A stretch of DNA of 64,000 nt from Bacillus sp. FJAT-29937 (GCF_001509555.1 NZ_LMAS01000016.1:1-64000), one strand, 5' to 3'. Counted from the first letter of the stretch, positions 14,864 to 27,328 are shown. Notes: a model not told the origin generated them from the sequence alone. Translations and numbers: made by a program.

Positions 14864-15604
14864 TTAATAAAATACCTTCCACAAATATAACCCTTGAGCT
14901 GGTGCTGTTTTTCCCGCGAAGGATCGATCCTTCTTTTCCAATATATCTGCCATGGAATTCGGACTTCTCTCTCCAGCCCCAACCTCTAAAAGAGTGCCAA
15001 CCAATATCCTGACCATATTATACAAAAAGCCATTGCCAACAAATCGAAACGCAAGAGAGCCTTTTCCCTCAATTAGATCAATTCCCTTTAATTCCCTGAC
15101 CTTATCCTCTACCTCCGTCTTGGCGGAGCAAAAGCTTGTAAAATCATAAGTCCCTATTAAATAAGCTGCCGCTTCCTTCATGGCTGAAATATTCAATGGA
15201 TAAGGATACTGAAAGGCATAATTTCGGCTAAAAGGATCTCTCTTAGAGGAAAGGCTCATGACATACCGATATTCCTTCCCCTTTGCATCAAATCGAGCAT
15301 GAAATCCGCTATCAGCTTCTTCCGTGCTCATAACGACAACGTCATCTGGCAAAAGCGAATTAAGCGCAATATCCCACTTATCAAGCGGAATACTTAAATC
15401 GGAGTCAAAATGAATCACCTGGCCCTTTGCATGAACGCCCGCATCCGTTCTCCCAGAGGCGCTAACTTTAATGTCTGCCCCTTTATGAAGCTTTTTAAAG
15501 GCTTTTTCCAGTTCTCCTTGTACAGTCCGCTTATTCGGCTGGACCTGATAGCCAGAGAATAAAGTTCCATCATAAGCAACTAAACACTTAAACCTTTTCA
15601 TCAT
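14864..15604 (-). CDS. truA: tRNA pseudouridine(38-40) synthase TruA
   Basis: A 246-residue TruA with the catalytic-aspartate motif [10 protein letters not shown] and N-terminal [12 protein letters not shown]. It isomerises uridines 38-40 in the anticodon arm of many tRNAs. It begins at the double ATG 15604/15601, twelve bases after the ecfT stop, with only a weak binding site, so translational coupling to ecfT is likely. The ecfA1-ecfA2-ecfT-truA order is the usual Bacillus one. Confidence 0.96.
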   Translation of the reverse strand: MMKRFKCLVAYDGTLFSGYQVQPNKRTVQGELEKAFKKLHKGADIKVSASGRTDAGVHAKGQVIHFDSDLSIPLDKWDIALNSLLPDDVVVMSTEEADSGFHARFDAKGKEYRYVMSLSSKRDPFSRNYAFQYPYPLNISAMKEAAAYLIGTYDFTSFCSAKTEVEDKVRELKGIDLIEGKGSLAFRFVGNGFLYNMVRILVGTLLEVGAGERSPNSMADILEKKDRSFAGKTAPAQGLYLWKVFY

Positions 15605-15616
15605 CTAAGGGCCCCA

Positions 15617-16414
15617 TTATGTTCTTAATAAGAATAAAACAATGGTTAAAATTCCAAGAAGAACAATCATCGCTGAATCTGTAAAGCTCCAGCTAAGCTG
15701 CCTGTATTTCGTTCTTCCCTCACCACCGCGGTATCCCCTTGCTTCCATGGCTGTGGCAAGCTCCTCAGCCCGTTTAAAGGAACTGACAAATAGTGGGATG
15801 AGAAGAGGAATAATCGACTTCACCCTGTCTTTTATCGGTCCGCTTGTAAAGTCTACCCCTCTTGCTGTCTGCGCCTTCATAATTTTATCTGTTTCCTGCA
15901 TCAAGGTTGGAATAAATCTTAAAGAGATGGACATCATGAGAGCAAGCTCGTGAACGGGAAACTTAATTTTGTTTAATGGATGCAGCAGACTTTCAAGACC
16001 ATCTGTAATTTCAATCGGTGTCGTTGTTAACGTCAGGATGGATGTCATTAAGATCAACAGAAAGAATCGCATAGAAATAAATAGCCCCTGCCTTAATCCC
16101 TCTTCATAAATAGTGAACCAGCCTGCTTGAAACAGGACATTTCCTTCCTTTGTCAAAAACAAATGCAAAAGCAATGTAAAAAGCACGAGCCAAAGAACAG
16201 GTTTCAGGCCTGAAAGAATGAATTGCAAAGGAACTTTAGACATCGATACCATTAAAAAAGTATAAATTAATAATGCCCCATAAGTTAAACTGTTGTTTGC
16301 AATAAAAACGATACATACAAATAGAAAAATCACAATAAGCTTAGATCTGGGATCCATTCGATGAATAACAGACTGAGCTGGTACGTAGCGGCCAAAAATC
16401 ATTTTCTCCATCAT
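15617..16414 (-). CDS. ecfT: energy-coupling factor transporter transmembrane protein EcfT
   Basis: A 265-residue membrane protein with about five to six hydrophobic segments and the ATPase-coupling motifs QTARGVDF and MEARGYRGG (the Ala-Arg-Gly signatures) in its C-terminal half. EcfT is the shared scaffold of group II ECF importers, joining EcfA1A2 to several vitamin-binding S components encoded elsewhere. Its ATG overlaps the ecfA2 stop (ATGA), and GAGGGGTGA precedes it. Confidence 0.96.
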   Translation of the reverse strand: MMEKMIFGRYVPAQSVIHRMDPRSKLIVIFLFVCIVFIANNSLTYGALLIYTFLMVSMSKVPLQFILSGLKPVLWLVLFTLLLHLFLTKEGNVLFQAGWFTIYEEGLRQGLFISMRFFLLILMTSILTLTTTPIEITDGLESLLHPLNKIKFPVHELALMMSISLRFIPTLMQETDKIMKAQTARGVDFTSGPIKDRVKSIIPLLIPLFVSSFKRAEELATAMEARGYRGGEGRTKYRQLSWSFTDSAMIVLLGILTIVLFLLRT

Positions 16415-17280
16415 TTTTGGTCACCCCTCTTTATGACAGCAGCAATTTCCTCTGTTAGCTTTTCAACAGATAAGCATGTTTGTGGAAATTTCATTTGGAA
16501 TGTCTTTTCAATTTTTTGCTGGAAACGGACAACCTCTGGCACATCTAATCCAAGCTCAATTAAACCTTCAGGCTTTGAAAAAATCTCTTCAGGCGTTCCT
16601 TTTTTGTACACTTCTCCCTTATGCATAATCACAATTTGATCTGCATATCTGGAAGCATCCTCCATACTATGAGTGACTAGAATGGTTGATAAGTTTCTTT
16701 CCTGATGGAGTGCGTGAAACATATCCATGATTTCCTTCCGCCCTCTTGGATCAAGGCCTGCAGTAGGCTCGTCCAGGACAATCACATCCGGCTCCATCGC
16801 TAGTACTCCAGCAATCGCAACTCTGCGCATTTGCCCACCAGATAAGTCAAATGGGGATTTCTCCAGAATTTCGTCTGCAAGCCCTACTTGCTTGATGGCA
16901 ATTCTAGCCCGTTTCTTCGCTTCCTCCTCAGAAACGCCGAAATTCATTGGCCCAAAGCAAATATCTTTCTCAACGGTTTCTTCAAACAATTGATGCTCGG
17001 GAAACTGAAAAACTATGCCAACCTTTTGCCGGATTACCCTTAGGTTTTTTTGCTTCTTTTCTGAGGTAATTTCTTTGTCGCCAATCAAGACTTTTCCAGC
17101 TGTTGGTCTTAGCAGGGCATTTAAGTGCTGAAGAACAGTAGACTTACCGGAGCCTGTATGCCCAATTATCGCCAGAAACGTTCCCGATGGAATATCAATG
17201 GAGACATCTTTTATAGCTAAATGTTCAAAAGGCGTATTAGCCTGATAGCGATATTCTACTCTTTGCAGTGAGATGTCCAT
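16411..17280 (-). CDS. ecfA2: energy-coupling factor transporter ATPase EcfA2
   Basis: A 289-residue ATPase with Walker [10 protein letters not shown] (40-48), Q-loop [10 protein letters not shown], signature [10 protein letters not shown] and Walker B VIVLDEP. It pairs with EcfA1 and drives uptake of vitamins and metals by all S components in the cell. It overlaps the end of ecfA1 by 25 bp and the start of ecfT by four, which fits tight stoichiometric coupling. Confidence 0.96.
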   Translation of the reverse strand: MDISLQRVEYRYQANTPFEHLAIKDVSIDIPSGTFLAIIGHTGSGKSTVLQHLNALLRPTAGKVLIGDKEITSEKKQKNLRVIRQKVGIVFQFPEHQLFEETVEKDICFGPMNFGVSEEEAKKRARIAIKQVGLADEILEKSPFDLSGGQMRRVAIAGVLAMEPDVIVLDEPTAGLDPRGRKEIMDMFHALHQERNLSTILVTHSMEDASRYADQIVIMHKGEVYKKGTPEEIFSKPEGLIELGLDVPEVVRFQQKIEKTFQMKFPQTCLSVEKLTEEIAAVIKRGDQK

Positions 17281-18098
17281 AGCTCAGTCACCAACTCTTC
17301 TTCAGATAAAAAATGCCTTGATAAGGAAATTCCTTGTTCCTTTAATAGCTTACTTATTTTGACTGGAAAAGGAATATCTAAACCAAGCTTCACCAGCTCC
17401 TCATCCATTTGGAATATTTCAGCCGGTGTTCCCTCTCTATACAGCTTACCTTTGTTCATCACAATAATTCGATCAGCTTTTGCTGCCTCTTCTAAATCAT
17501 GAGTGATGGAAATAACGGTCATATTATGGGTTTCTTTTAACTCCCTGACCGTTTCTAGAACCTCTTCCCTGCCCCGTGGATCCAGCATGGATGTTGCTTC
17601 ATCTAAAATGATAATGGAAGGCCTAAGAGCAATGACACCTGCAATGGCCACCCTTTGCTTCTGACCACCTGATAGATGGTGCGGCTCTTGATCAAGAAAT
17701 TGCGCCATTTTCACCTTTTCCAAGGAGTGTTGAACTCTTTCAATCATTTCTTCTCTAGCAATTCCGTTATTTTCTAAACCAAAAGCCACATCATCCTGAA
17801 CAGTCGTCCCAACAAACTGATTATCTGGGTTTTGGAATACCATTCCAATCACTTTCCGAGTATCCCAAACCGTCTCTTCAGTTAATGGGATCCCATTCAC
17901 TGTAATGGAACCTTCCTGTGCGTACTGCAAGCCATTTAATAGCTTCGCTAACGTTGATTTACCAGAACCATTATGGCCTACAATGGCAAGCCATTCCCCT
18001 TCATAAATCTCAAAGGATACATCATGAAGCGCATACGGAGCCTGAATATCATATTGAAATGAGATATTATTTAGCTGAACTAGCGGTTTCTTGCTCAT
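17256..18098 (-). CDS. ecfA1: energy-coupling factor transporter ATPase EcfA1
   Basis: A 280-residue ATPase with Walker [10 protein letters not shown] (41-49), Q-loop [11 protein letters not shown], signature [10 protein letters not shown] and Walker B IIILDEA. The ATG at 18098 follows GGGGAGG by eight bases; a reading from 18116 would include the binding site. It is the first gene of the ECF operon, which here has its own promoter and is cut off from rplQ by two terminators. Confidence 0.96.
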   Translation of the reverse strand: MSKKPLVQLNNISFQYDIQAPYALHDVSFEIYEGEWLAIVGHNGSGKSTLAKLLNGLQYAQEGSITVNGIPLTEETVWDTRKVIGMVFQNPDNQFVGTTVQDDVAFGLENNGIAREEMIERVQHSLEKVKMAQFLDQEPHHLSGGQKQRVAIAGVIALRPSIIILDEATSMLDPRGREEVLETVRELKETHNMTVISITHDLEEAAKADRIIVMNKGKLYREGTPAEIFQMDEELVKLGLDIPFPVKISKLLKEQGISLSRHFLSEEELVTELWTSHCKE

Positions 18099-18133
18099 AG
18101 TTGTTCCTCCCCTCATCTCACTCTTCTCTCTCT

Positions 18134-18161
18134 ATTCTAAACTGAACTGCCAGACAATCAA
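18134..18161 (-). promoter_or_regulatory. sigma-A promoter of the ECF operon
   Basis: TTGATT (18156-18161), a 16-nt spacer and TAGAAT (18134-18139) on the minus strand lie about 35 bp upstream of the ecfA1 ATG and just downstream of a terminator. Confidence 0.6.
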
Positions 18162-18182
18162 TACTGAAATAGAATTTTAGCT

Positions 18183-18212
18183 ATTAAAAAACCCGCCACA
18201 ATTGGCGAGCCT
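18183..18212 (-). terminator. terminator upstream of the ecfA1 promoter
   Basis: On the minus strand CTCGCCA pairs with TGGCGGG (one G-U) around a short ATTG-containing loop, followed by TTTTTTAA. It isolates the ECF operon from the upstream region. Confidence 0.85.
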
Positions 18213-18393
18213 CAATAGTATGACAGCGGATATATAATGCTGATAACAATTTTTTAGAAATTACACTTTCCTCACGATAGAAAACTATAATCTCCAATTT
18301 CAAATCTGTTATCTGAGCTGTATAAAATGCCAAGTCTGCCTCCCTATTAAAAGCCCATACAACAGTTGTCATTTTACTTATTTTTAAAAAGTC

Positions 18394-18459
18394 TGCACCT
18401 TTCCGAAAAGAACAGGCCCCACCTGTTATACGCAAACTAAAAAAACTCGGAAAGGTGCA
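18394..18459. repeat. 13-bp inverted repeat
   Basis: TGCACCTTTCCGA (18394-18406) and TCGGAAAGGTGCA (18447-18459) are exact inverted copies separated by 40 bp. The right arm abuts the large palindromic element that follows. No coding sequence is evident between them. Confidence 0.9.
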
Positions 18460-18460
18460 A

Positions 18461-18601
18461 GAGCTAGACGAGTCATACACGAAAAGCGGAAGCGCCTCGT
18501 CCAGGGTCGACAAGCATAAGACGAGCCGGCGAGAAGGTTGTACTTTAACCTTCTTGTCGGATTGGCTTATGACCTCGAGACCCTAGGCGCTGTAGCTAGA
18601 C
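18461..18601. repeat. large imperfect palindromic intergenic element
   Basis: An element of about 141 bp bounded by AGCTAGAC copies. Nested inverted arms include GGAAGCGCCT / AGGCGCTGTAGC, CAAGCATAAG / CTTATG and AGAAGGTTG / AACCTTCTTG, with a short central loop. It matches, from memory, a family of GC-richer palindromic repeats scattered between genes in Bacillus and Geobacillus genomes. No open reading frame with a ribosome binding site is present. Confidence 0.8.
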
Positions 18602-18690
18602 AAAAAAACTTTAAAAAAAGTATGCTCATCGTAACACTCACTTTTTACTTAAATTCCTCGGATGCCACAATTAGGCAAAAGGACATTTTA

Positions 18691-18744
18691 CAAAAAAGGG
18701 GCAATGAACAAGTTTCTGAATAAACTGTCTCTCGCCCCTTTTTG
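18691..18744 (-). terminator. terminator after rplQ
   Basis: On the minus strand AAAAAGGGGC pairs with GCCCCTTTTTT, enclosing a loop of about 31 bases. The arm and T run sit right after the rplQ stop, ending the long ribosomal protein transcript. Confidence 0.8.
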
Positions 18745-18752
18745 TTAAAAAA

Positions 18753-19115
18753 TTATACTAACTCGATGATGACCATTGGTGCACCGTCTCCACGACGAGG
18801 TCCAAGCTTCATAATACGAGTATATCCACCTTGGCGCTCTTCAAAGCGAGATGCGATATCGCTGAATAATTTTTGTACAGCATCTTGATTCGTTTCAGCG
18901 TTAGCTACCTCGTTACGAACGAATGCAGCAGCTTGACGACGAGCGTGTAAGTCGCCGCGCTTTCCAAGAGTGATTAATTTCTCAACAACTGAACGAAGTT
19001 CTTTCGCACGAGCTTCAGTTGTTTCAATACGCTCGTTGATGATTAAGTCTGTTGCTAAGTCACGTAGCATAGCTTTACGTTGAGAGCTAGTACGTCCTAA
19101 CTTTCTGTATCCCAT
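18753..19115 (-). CDS. rplQ: 50S ribosomal protein L17
   Basis: L17, 120 residues, starting [17 protein letters not shown] and ending [10 protein letters not shown]. It sits near the polypeptide exit tunnel on the 50S subunit. It is the last gene of the alpha cluster, 77 bp after rpoA, followed at once by a terminator. This is the short form typical of Firmicutes. Confidence 0.98.
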   Translation of the reverse strand: MGYRKLGRTSSQRKAMLRDLATDLIINERIETTEARAKELRSVVEKLITLGKRGDLHARRQAAAFVRNEVANAETNQDAVQKLFSDIASRFEERQGGYTRIMKLGPRRGDGAPMVIIELV

Positions 19116-19192
19116 GAAAGTTTCCCTCCTTTGTTGAAGTGATTCTTTAAGCTTTCGCAGCTAATTGAAAATGCTTCAAAGCGTTGTGCCTA

Positions 19193-20137
19193 TCAGTCAT
19201 CTTTTCGTAGGCCTAGTCCAAGCTCTTCTAGTTTGTGTTTAACTTCCTCAAGAGACTTTCTGCCTAAGTTACGAACCTTCATCATATCTTCTTCCGTTTT
19301 ATTAGCTAACTCTTGAACGGTATTGATGCCAGCACGTTTTAAACAGTTATATGAACGAACAGATAAATCTAGTTCCTCGATTGTCATCTCAAGTACTTTT
19401 TCTTTTTGATCTTCTTCTTTTTCAACCATAATCTCAGCATTTTGAGCTTCATCAGTTAAACCAACGAAGATATTTAAATGCTCAGTTAAAACCTTTGCAC
19501 CAAGTGCTACCGCATCCTGAGGACCAGTACTTCCGTCAGTCCAAACGTCAAATGTTAACTTATCGTAGTTAGTCATTTGGCCTACGCGTGTATTTTCTAC
19601 TTGGAAAGAAACACGTGAAACTGGTGTATAGATTGAATCAATTGGAATGACACCAATCGGCTGATCTTCTCTTTTATTTTGGACAGCAGGTGTATATCCA
19701 CGTCCGCGCTTAGCAGTTAAACGCATACGCAAATGACCATTTGTTCCTAAAGTCGCGATGTGAAGATCTGGATTTAGAATTTCAACATCACTGTCATGAG
19801 TAATATCAGCAGCCTTAACAGCACCTTCACCCTGTACATCAAGCTCAAGCGTCTTCTCTTCATCAGAGTAGATCTTAAGTGCAAGCTTTTTGATGTTCAA
19901 AATAATAGATGTTACATCTTCTACGACGCCTTCAATTGTTGAGAACTCATGAAGTACCCCATCAATTTGAATTGATGTAACTGCGGCACCAGGAAGTGAG
20001 GATAAAAGGATACGACGTAAGGAGTTACCCAAAGTTGTACCATATCCACGCTCAAGTGGCTCTACAACGAACTTCCCGTACTTGGCATCATCGCTGATCT
20101 CAACCGTTTCGATTTTTGGTTTTTCTATTTCGATCAT
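19193..20137 (-). CDS. rpoA: DNA-directed RNA polymerase subunit alpha
   Basis: A 314-residue alpha subunit. The N-terminal dimerisation domain ([17 protein letters not shown] near residue 32) starts polymerase assembly, and the C-terminal domain ([28 protein letters not shown]) contacts UP elements and activators. It is preceded by a 173-bp spacer after rpsK containing A/T-rich sequence in which I see no convincing promoter. Same length as the B. subtilis protein. Confidence 0.98.
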   Translation of the reverse strand: MIEIEKPKIETVEISDDAKYGKFVVEPLERGYGTTLGNSLRRILLSSLPGAAVTSIQIDGVLHEFSTIEGVVEDVTSIILNIKKLALKIYSDEEKTLELDVQGEGAVKAADITHDSDVEILNPDLHIATLGTNGHLRMRLTAKRGRGYTPAVQNKREDQPIGVIPIDSIYTPVSRVSFQVENTRVGQMTNYDKLTFDVWTDGSTGPQDAVALGAKVLTEHLNIFVGLTDEAQNAEIMVEKEEDQKEKVLEMTIEELDLSVRSYNCLKRAGINTVQELANKTEEDMMKVRNLGRKSLEEVKHKLEELGLGLRKDD

Positions 20138-20310
20138 GAAAATACACCCTCCTTCAAAACGTCGAAACCCCGGCTACATTCATAACCGAAATTCCCCATG
20201 TATACGTTCCCGTTTTGCGCACAACAACTTGAATAATAGTCTGTATAAAAGCGAGAAACTTTTCCATCATATCCCATTATAGACAAGGATACAAAATTTA
20301 TACAGAAAAA

Positions 20311-20700
<390 letters not shown>

Positions 20701-20721
20701 TTAAAGTACCTCCTTTACTGA

Positions 20722-21087
20722 TTATTTCTTCTTGTTCGCTACAGTCTTACGAGGACCTTTGCGTGTACGAGCATTGTTCTTAGTATTTTGTCCACGAACA
20801 GGTAAACCACGACGGTGACGAAGACCGCGGTAGCAGCCGATTTCCATTAGACGCTTAATGTTAAGTGATACTTCACGGCGAAGGTCACCTTCAACTTTTA
20901 ATTTATCGATGACTTCACGAATTTTATTTAATTCGTCTTCAGTTAAATCACGAACACGAGTGTCTTCAGAAACACCAGCCTCTGATAAAACTTTCTTAGC
21001 TGTTTCTTTACCAATCCCATAGATGTAAGTTAATGAGATTACTACACGTTTTTCACGTGGAATATCTACACCAGCAATACGTGCCAT
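20722..21087 (-). CDS. rpsM: 30S ribosomal protein S13
   Basis: S13, 121 residues, with [13 protein letters not shown], the YIYGIG helix-hairpin-helix region and the basic tail [18 protein letters not shown]. It sits in the 30S head, makes inter-subunit bridges and touches P-site tRNA. It follows rpmJ in the alpha cluster. Confidence 0.98.
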   Translation of the reverse strand: MARIAGVDIPREKRVVISLTYIYGIGKETAKKVLSEAGVSEDTRVRDLTEDELNKIREVIDKLKVEGDLRREVSLNIKRLMEIGCYRGLRHRRGLPVRGQNTKNNARTRKGPRKTVANKKK

Positions 21088-21108
21088 TCTTTGCGCACCT
21101 CCTTGTTT

Positions 21109-21476
<368 letters not shown>

Positions 21477-21679
21477 CGAACAAGACCCCCTTTTCAAATA
21501 TATACGAATTCATTATTTCACTTTGCATAAAAGTCAAAGTGTATTCCATCCATTACACAACCGGATTCTTGTAAACTTCCTGAACTTCTGGAGATGCATG
21601 ATCAATGAAATTACAGTTGCAGTTTGGGTTTATTCTTAAGATGAATCTTAAAAAATATCGGCCGTACAACAACCTTATT

Positions 21680-21688
21680 ATTATACCA
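21680..21688 (-). promoter_or_regulatory. extended -10 promoter for infA and the alpha cluster
   Basis: The minus strand reads TGGTATAAT, a perfect -10 with an extended TG motif. The start would be near 21673. The 200-nt leader holds two short inverted repeats, TTAAGAT/ATCTTAA and CACTTTG/CAAAGTG. No ybzG-like KOW gene is present between map and infA, in contrast to B. subtilis as I recall it. Confidence 0.65.
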
Positions 21689-21774
21689 CATCGATAGCAT
21701 CAAGTCCGCAAAGAACCAATACGGTTTGACTAAAAGCAGAACAAATTGCATTAACAGCGAGATTACGACCTGAC

Positions 21775-22520
21775 TTAAGCTCTAGTCAAAATCTCATAGC
21801 CTGTATCGGTGATCGCAATCGTATGCTCAAAGTGGGCACACATTTTTCCATCAACCGTCACAACTGTCCAATTGTCTTCTAACGTTTTCACATATCGGCT
21901 TCCTGCATTCACCATGGGTTCAATACAAAGAACCATTCCTGGTTTTAAACGCGGGCCCTTATCTGGGGGACCATAATGAGGAATTTGCGGATCCTCATGT
22001 AAGTCTTGCCCGATTCCATGACCCACATACTCACGTACAATGGAGAAACCAAATGATTCCGCATACGTTTGAATCGCATGTGAGATGTTCGACAGACGCA
22101 CACCTGGTTTTGCTTCCATAAGGCCCCTGAATAATGATTCCTCAGTCACATCAAGAAGAGCCTGAGTTTCCTTATCAATGATACCTACCGGATACGTCCA
22201 AGCTGAATCACCATGATAACCGTTATATTTAGCACCGATATCAACGCTAATTATATCGCCATTTTTTAATACCCGATTACTAGGAATGCCATGAACAAGC
22301 TCATTATTAACCGAAACACAAACGCTGCCGCGAAAGCCATTATAACCTTTAAAGGATGGAATTGCATTATGTTTACGAATAAACTTTTCTGCAATATCAT
22401 CTAGCTCTAACGTTGTAATGCCGGGTGCAATATGTTTTTTCAGTTCTTCATGAGTGAGTGCTACAATTTTTCCAGCCTCGCGCATGATATCAATTTCACG
22501 CGGTGTTTTGCAAATGATCA

Positions 22521-22521
<1 letters not shown>
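21775..22521 (-). CDS. map: methionine aminopeptidase, type I
   Basis: A 248-residue type Ia enzyme that removes the initiator Met from nascent proteins. Dinuclear metal ligands are visible in [32 protein letters not shown] and LCIEPMVN plus the C-terminal HFEHTIAI. The ATG overlaps the adk stop (TAATG), indicating coupled translation. The secY-adk-map-infA order is standard. Confidence 0.97.
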
Positions 22522-23219
<698 letters not shown>

Positions 23220-23231
23220 CTAAAAACCAAA

Positions 23232-24527
23232 TTATTTAATAAAGCCTTTATAGTGACGTTTAACAAGCTGAGCCTCTAGCTGCTTCATTGTTTCCAGTGC
23301 AACACCGACAACGATGAGTAAACTAGTTCCACCAATTTGAGCTGATTCAGGCAATCCAGCAATATTAATGAATAGAACTGGCAAAATCGCAATAGCGGTT
23401 AAGAATAAGGCACCTACGAATGTTAAACGATAAAGAACGCGTGTTAAATACTCTTGCGTGTTTTTCCCTGGACGAATACCAGGTATATATCCACCCTGCT
23501 TCTTCAAGTTGTCAGAAACCTGTTCTGGGTTTACTTGAATGAATGCGTAGAAATAAGTAAAGGCAATGATCAGTGCACTGTACACGACCATACCAATTGG
23601 ATGTGAGTAATCAAATACTCGCTGAATCCAGAGTGTTACATCATTTTGCTCGAAGAACGAGGCAACGGTTCTAGGAGTTACGATAAAAGAAACTGCGAAG
23701 ATAACTGGAATAACACCAGCAGCATTTACTTTTAAAGGTAAGTGTGAGGATTGACCTCCAACAGGGCTTTTGCCTGCTACCATTCTTTTTGCATACTGAA
23801 TAGGAATTTTCCTTAAAGCCTGCTGAATAAAAATGGTACCTACAATGATAGCAACGACAGCAATTGCAATTAATACGACTGTTACAATGCGAAGGAATAG
23901 CTGTTCTCCAGCATTTTCAAATTGCTGAGCGTAGATTTGGTTAATCGTTGATGGAATACCAGCCACGATCCCAGCGAAGATGATGATAGAGATTCCATTT
24001 CCAACACCTTTAGAGGTAATTTGCTCACCTAACCACATTAAGAATGCAGTTCCAGCCGTTAATACAGTTGTAATCAGAAGGTAACTTCCAATACCTGGAT
24101 TTTCAATCAGCTGTCCACCAGCAAGGTTATTAAACCCATAGGACATACCAAAACCTTGGATGAAACCAAGCACAATCGTAAAATAGCGGGTAAACTGAGC
24201 TAACTTACGGCGTCCCACTTCTCCTTGCTTTGACCACTCAGTAAACTTAGGAACAACGTCCATTTGTAAAAGCTGAATGATAATGGATGCCGTGATATAC
24301 GGCATGATACCCATTGCCAGTATGGAGAAATTCATTAGCGCTCCGCCGCCAAATGTATTTAGAAGTCCAAATACATTAAATTGGTCTTGTGACTTCAAAA
24401 ACTCCGCATTCACGCCTGGTACCGGTATAAATGTACCGATGCGGAATACAACCAGCATTAAAAGGGTGAATATGATCTTTCTTCTTATATCACCCACGCG
24501 CATAAAATTGGAGATTGTCTGAAACAT
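23232..24527 (-). CDS. secY: preprotein translocase subunit SecY
   Basis: A 431-residue protein with ten transmembrane helices, the central pore of the Sec translocon. Family stretches include the pore-plug region GGGALMNFSILAMGIMPYI and the cytoplasmic loop PGIRPGKNTQEYL. It works with SecE (gene at 50662 in this window) and SecA. Its ATG overlaps the rplO stop (TAATG). Confidence 0.97.
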   Translation of the reverse strand: MFQTISNFMRVGDIRRKIIFTLLMLVVFRIGTFIPVPGVNAEFLKSQDQFNVFGLLNTFGGGALMNFSILAMGIMPYITASIIIQLLQMDVVPKFTEWSKQGEVGRRKLAQFTRYFTIVLGFIQGFGMSYGFNNLAGGQLIENPGIGSYLLITTVLTAGTAFLMWLGEQITSKGVGNGISIIIFAGIVAGIPSTINQIYAQQFENAGEQLFLRIVTVVLIAIAVVAIIVGTIFIQQALRKIPIQYAKRMVAGKSPVGGQSSHLPLKVNAAGVIPVIFAVSFIVTPRTVASFFEQNDVTLWIQRVFDYSHPIGMVVYSALIIAFTYFYAFIQVNPEQVSDNLKKQGGYIPGIRPGKNTQEYLTRVLYRLTFVGALFLTAIAILPVLFINIAGLPESAQIGGTSLLIVVGVALETMKQLEAQLVKRHYKGFIK

Positions 24528-24967
24528 TAAATCACCTCAGTTTGACCGCCGGCAGCTTCAATCGCTTCCTTTGCAGCAGAGGAGAATTTATGAGCTTTAA
24601 CAGTAAGCTTTTTCTCAACTTTGCCTTTTGCAAGAATTTTGATTCCTGCTTTTTCATTGCTTACTACACCTGTTTCGATAAGAAGTTCAGGAGTTACTTC
24701 CGTTCCTTCTTCAAAACGATTTAGAGCATCAAGGTTCACTACCGCATATTCTTTGCGGTTGATGTTTGTAAATCCACGCTTCGGTAAACGTTGGAATAAA
24801 GGTGTTTGACCACCCTCGAAACCAGGGCGTACACCGCCGCCAGAACGAGCATTTTGACCTTTATGACCTTTACCAGCAGTTTTACCATTACCAGAACCGA
24901 TTCCACGGCCTTTGCGTTTACGCTCCCCGCGTGAACCTTCTGCAGGCTTTAATTCATGAAGTTTCAT
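24527..24967 (-). CDS. rplO: 50S ribosomal protein L15
   Basis: L15, 146 residues, with the Gly/Arg-rich N-terminal extension [20 protein letters not shown] that threads into 23S rRNA and the C-terminal [15 protein letters not shown] domain. It is a late-assembly 50S protein. It lies between rpmD and secY in the spc cluster. Confidence 0.98.
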   Translation of the reverse strand: MKLHELKPAEGSRGERKRKGRGIGSGNGKTAGKGHKGQNARSGGGVRPGFEGGQTPLFQRLPKRGFTNINRKEYAVVNLDALNRFEEGTEVTPELLIETGVVSNEKAGIKILAKGKVEKKLTVKAHKFSSAAKEAIEAAGGQTEVI

Positions 24968-25001
24968 GTTGGCACCTCCTTATTTTGTAGAAGAGTGAAT
25001 A

Positions 25002-25184
25002 TTATATTTCTTTTACCGTAACAAGGTGAGCAACTTTATTGATCATTCCGCGAATAGCCGGATTGTCTTGATGCTCAACTGTTTGGTGCATTTTACGTAA
25101 GCCAAGAGCTTTAACTGTTTCGCGTTGGTCCCCTGGGCGGCCAATCACGCTGCGAGTGAGGGTAATTTCTAGTTTATTCGCCAT
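25002..25184 (-). CDS. rpmD: 50S ribosomal protein L30
   Basis: L30, 60 residues, [20 protein letters not shown] at the start, ferredoxin-like small fold. GGAGGG lies eight bases before the ATG. It follows rpsE by 13 bp. Confidence 0.97.
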   Translation of the reverse strand: MANKLEITLTRSVIGRPGDQRETVKALGLRKMHQTVEHQDNPAIRGMINKVAHLVTVKEI

Positions 25185-25197
25185 TTGATTTCCCTCC

Positions 25198-25719
<522 letters not shown>

Positions 25720-25722
25720 CTA

Positions 25723-26085
25723 TTAAAATTCTAAACCGTTTTCGCGAGCAGCATCAGCTAATGCTTTAACGCGGCCATGATAGAGGTAACCTCCACGGTC
25801 AAATACGACAGCTTTGATTCCTTTTTCAACTGCACGCTTTGCAACTAATTCTCCGACCTTAACTGCTGCATCAACGTTGCCTGTAGATTCTAGACTTACT
25901 TCTTTATCTAAAGTAGAAGCACTTGCTAAAGTAACTCCCTTTACATCGTCAACTAATTGAGCATAAATATGCTTATTAGAGCGGAACACGTTTAAACGAG
26001 GACGAGCTTCAGTTCCAGAAAGTTTAGCGCGTACACGGCCATGTCTTTTCTTACGAACTGCATTTTTGTCAGCCTTCGTAATCAT
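25723..26085 (-). CDS. rplR: 50S ribosomal protein L18
   Basis: L18, 120 residues, binds 5S rRNA with L5 in the central protuberance. Visible motifs are [21 protein letters not shown] and [18 protein letters not shown]. It lies between rplF and rpsE. Confidence 0.98.
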   Translation of the reverse strand: MITKADKNAVRKKRHGRVRAKLSGTEARPRLNVFRSNKHIYAQLVDDVKGVTLASASTLDKEVSLESTGNVDAAVKVGELVAKRAVEKGIKAVVFDRGGYLYHGRVKALADAARENGLEF

Positions 26086-26117
26086 TTAAGTCACTCCTTT
26101 CGTTTACCTATGCGGCA

Positions 26118-26657
26118 TTACTTACCAGTTTTACCTTCTTTACGACGCACATATTCGCCTTCATAGCGGATACCTTTTCCTTTGTAAGGCTCTGGAGGAC
26201 GAACATCACGAATGTTAGCTGCTAAAGCGCCAACACGTTCTTTGTTGATTCCTTTAACGATAACCTTTGTGTTAGATGGAACATCCACTTCCACGCCAGC
26301 TTCAGGTTCAATTTCAACAGGATGAGAGTATCCTACGTTAAGAACAAGTTTATTACCTTGCTTTTGAGCACGGTATCCGACCCCGATTAGCTCAAGACCT
26401 TTTTCAAAACCTTTAGATACACCTTCAACCATGTTAGAAAGTAATGCACGAGTAGTACCGTGTAAAGTACGGTGTTCTTTCGATTCAGATGGACGAGAAA
26501 CAGTTAGTACATTCTCTTCCAGTTGGATCGTCATGTCCGGGCTGAATGAACGAGTAAGTTCACCTTTAGGACCCTTTACTGTAACAGTGTTATTGCTATC
26601 GATGTTAATTGTAACTCCCGTAGGAACTTCAATTGGTTTTTTACCTATACGAGACAT
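26118..26657 (-). CDS. rplF: 50S ribosomal protein L6
   Basis: L6, 179 residues, with two related beta-alpha domains, N-terminal [15 protein letters not shown] and C-terminal signature [16 protein letters not shown]. It lies close to the sarcin-ricin loop and the factor-binding centre. Confidence 0.98.
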   Translation of the reverse strand: MSRIGKKPIEVPTGVTINIDSNNTVTVKGPKGELTRSFSPDMTIQLEENVLTVSRPSESKEHRTLHGTTRALLSNMVEGVSKGFEKGLELIGVGYRAQKQGNKLVLNVGYSHPVEIEPEAGVEVDVPSNTKVIVKGINKERVGALAANIRDVRPPEPYKGKGIRYEGEYVRRKEGKTGK

Positions 26658-26688
26658 TTATTGCACCTCCATTCATTAAGAAAGTCTA

Positions 26689-27087
26689 TTACCAAACGTA
26701 TGCTAAAACTTCTCCGCCAACTTGTTTTGCACGAGCTTCTTTATCAGAAAGAACACCTTGAGAAGTAGAAACTAGTGCAATTCCAAGGCCGTTAAGTACA
26801 CGTGGAACTTCATCAGCTTTTGCATATACACGAAGTCCAGGTTTGCTAATACGCTTTAGACCAGTGATTACACGTTCGTTATTAGAACCGTATTTTAAGA
26901 AAATGCGGATGATCCCTTGTTTGTTGTCTTCAATAAACTCAACATCGCGTACGAAACCTTCACGCTTAAGGATATCAGCGATTTCTTTTTTGATATTAGA
27001 AGCAGGAACTTCTAATTTTTCGTGACGTACCATATTCGCATTACGGATGCGAGTTAGCAAATCTGCAATTGGATCTGTCATGACCAT
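26689..27087 (-). CDS. rpsH: 30S ribosomal protein S8
   Basis: S8, 132 residues, a primary 16S rRNA binding protein, with [17 protein letters not shown] and the C-terminal [20 protein letters not shown]. The start is the ATG of MVMTDPIAD, eight bases after GGAGG; the second Met is also in frame. S8 is the autogenous regulator of the spc operon in E. coli, but no matching site is claimed here. Confidence 0.98.
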   Translation of the reverse strand: MVMTDPIADLLTRIRNANMVRHEKLEVPASNIKKEIADILKREGFVRDVEFIEDNKQGIIRIFLKYGSNNERVITGLKRISKPGLRVYAKADEVPRVLNGLGIALVSTSQGVLSDKEARAKQVGGEVLAYVW

Positions 27088-27117
27088 TGTTTTTACCTCC
27101 TTCCTAAACCTATTGGT

Positions 27118-27321
<204 letters not shown>

Positions 27322-27328
27322 TTAGCGA

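Larger units (their letters stand above)
18213..18690. other. rplQ-ecfA1 intergenic region without a supported gene
   Basis: These bases contain the two repeat structures at 18394-18459 and 18461-18601 and otherwise AT-rich sequence. A minus-strand reading of 62 codons from about 18372 to 18184 lacks a ribosome binding site and runs into the terminator, so I treat it as non-coding or a decayed remnant. In B. subtilis rplQ and ecfA1 are much closer, so this spacer is expanded. Confidence 0.6.

Noticed and set aside
18184..18513. A 109-codon minus-strand reading frame in the rplQ-ecfA1 spacer
   Set aside because: Its first third is translated from the palindromic repeat and its end from a terminator stem; no ribosome binding site fits any internal start.
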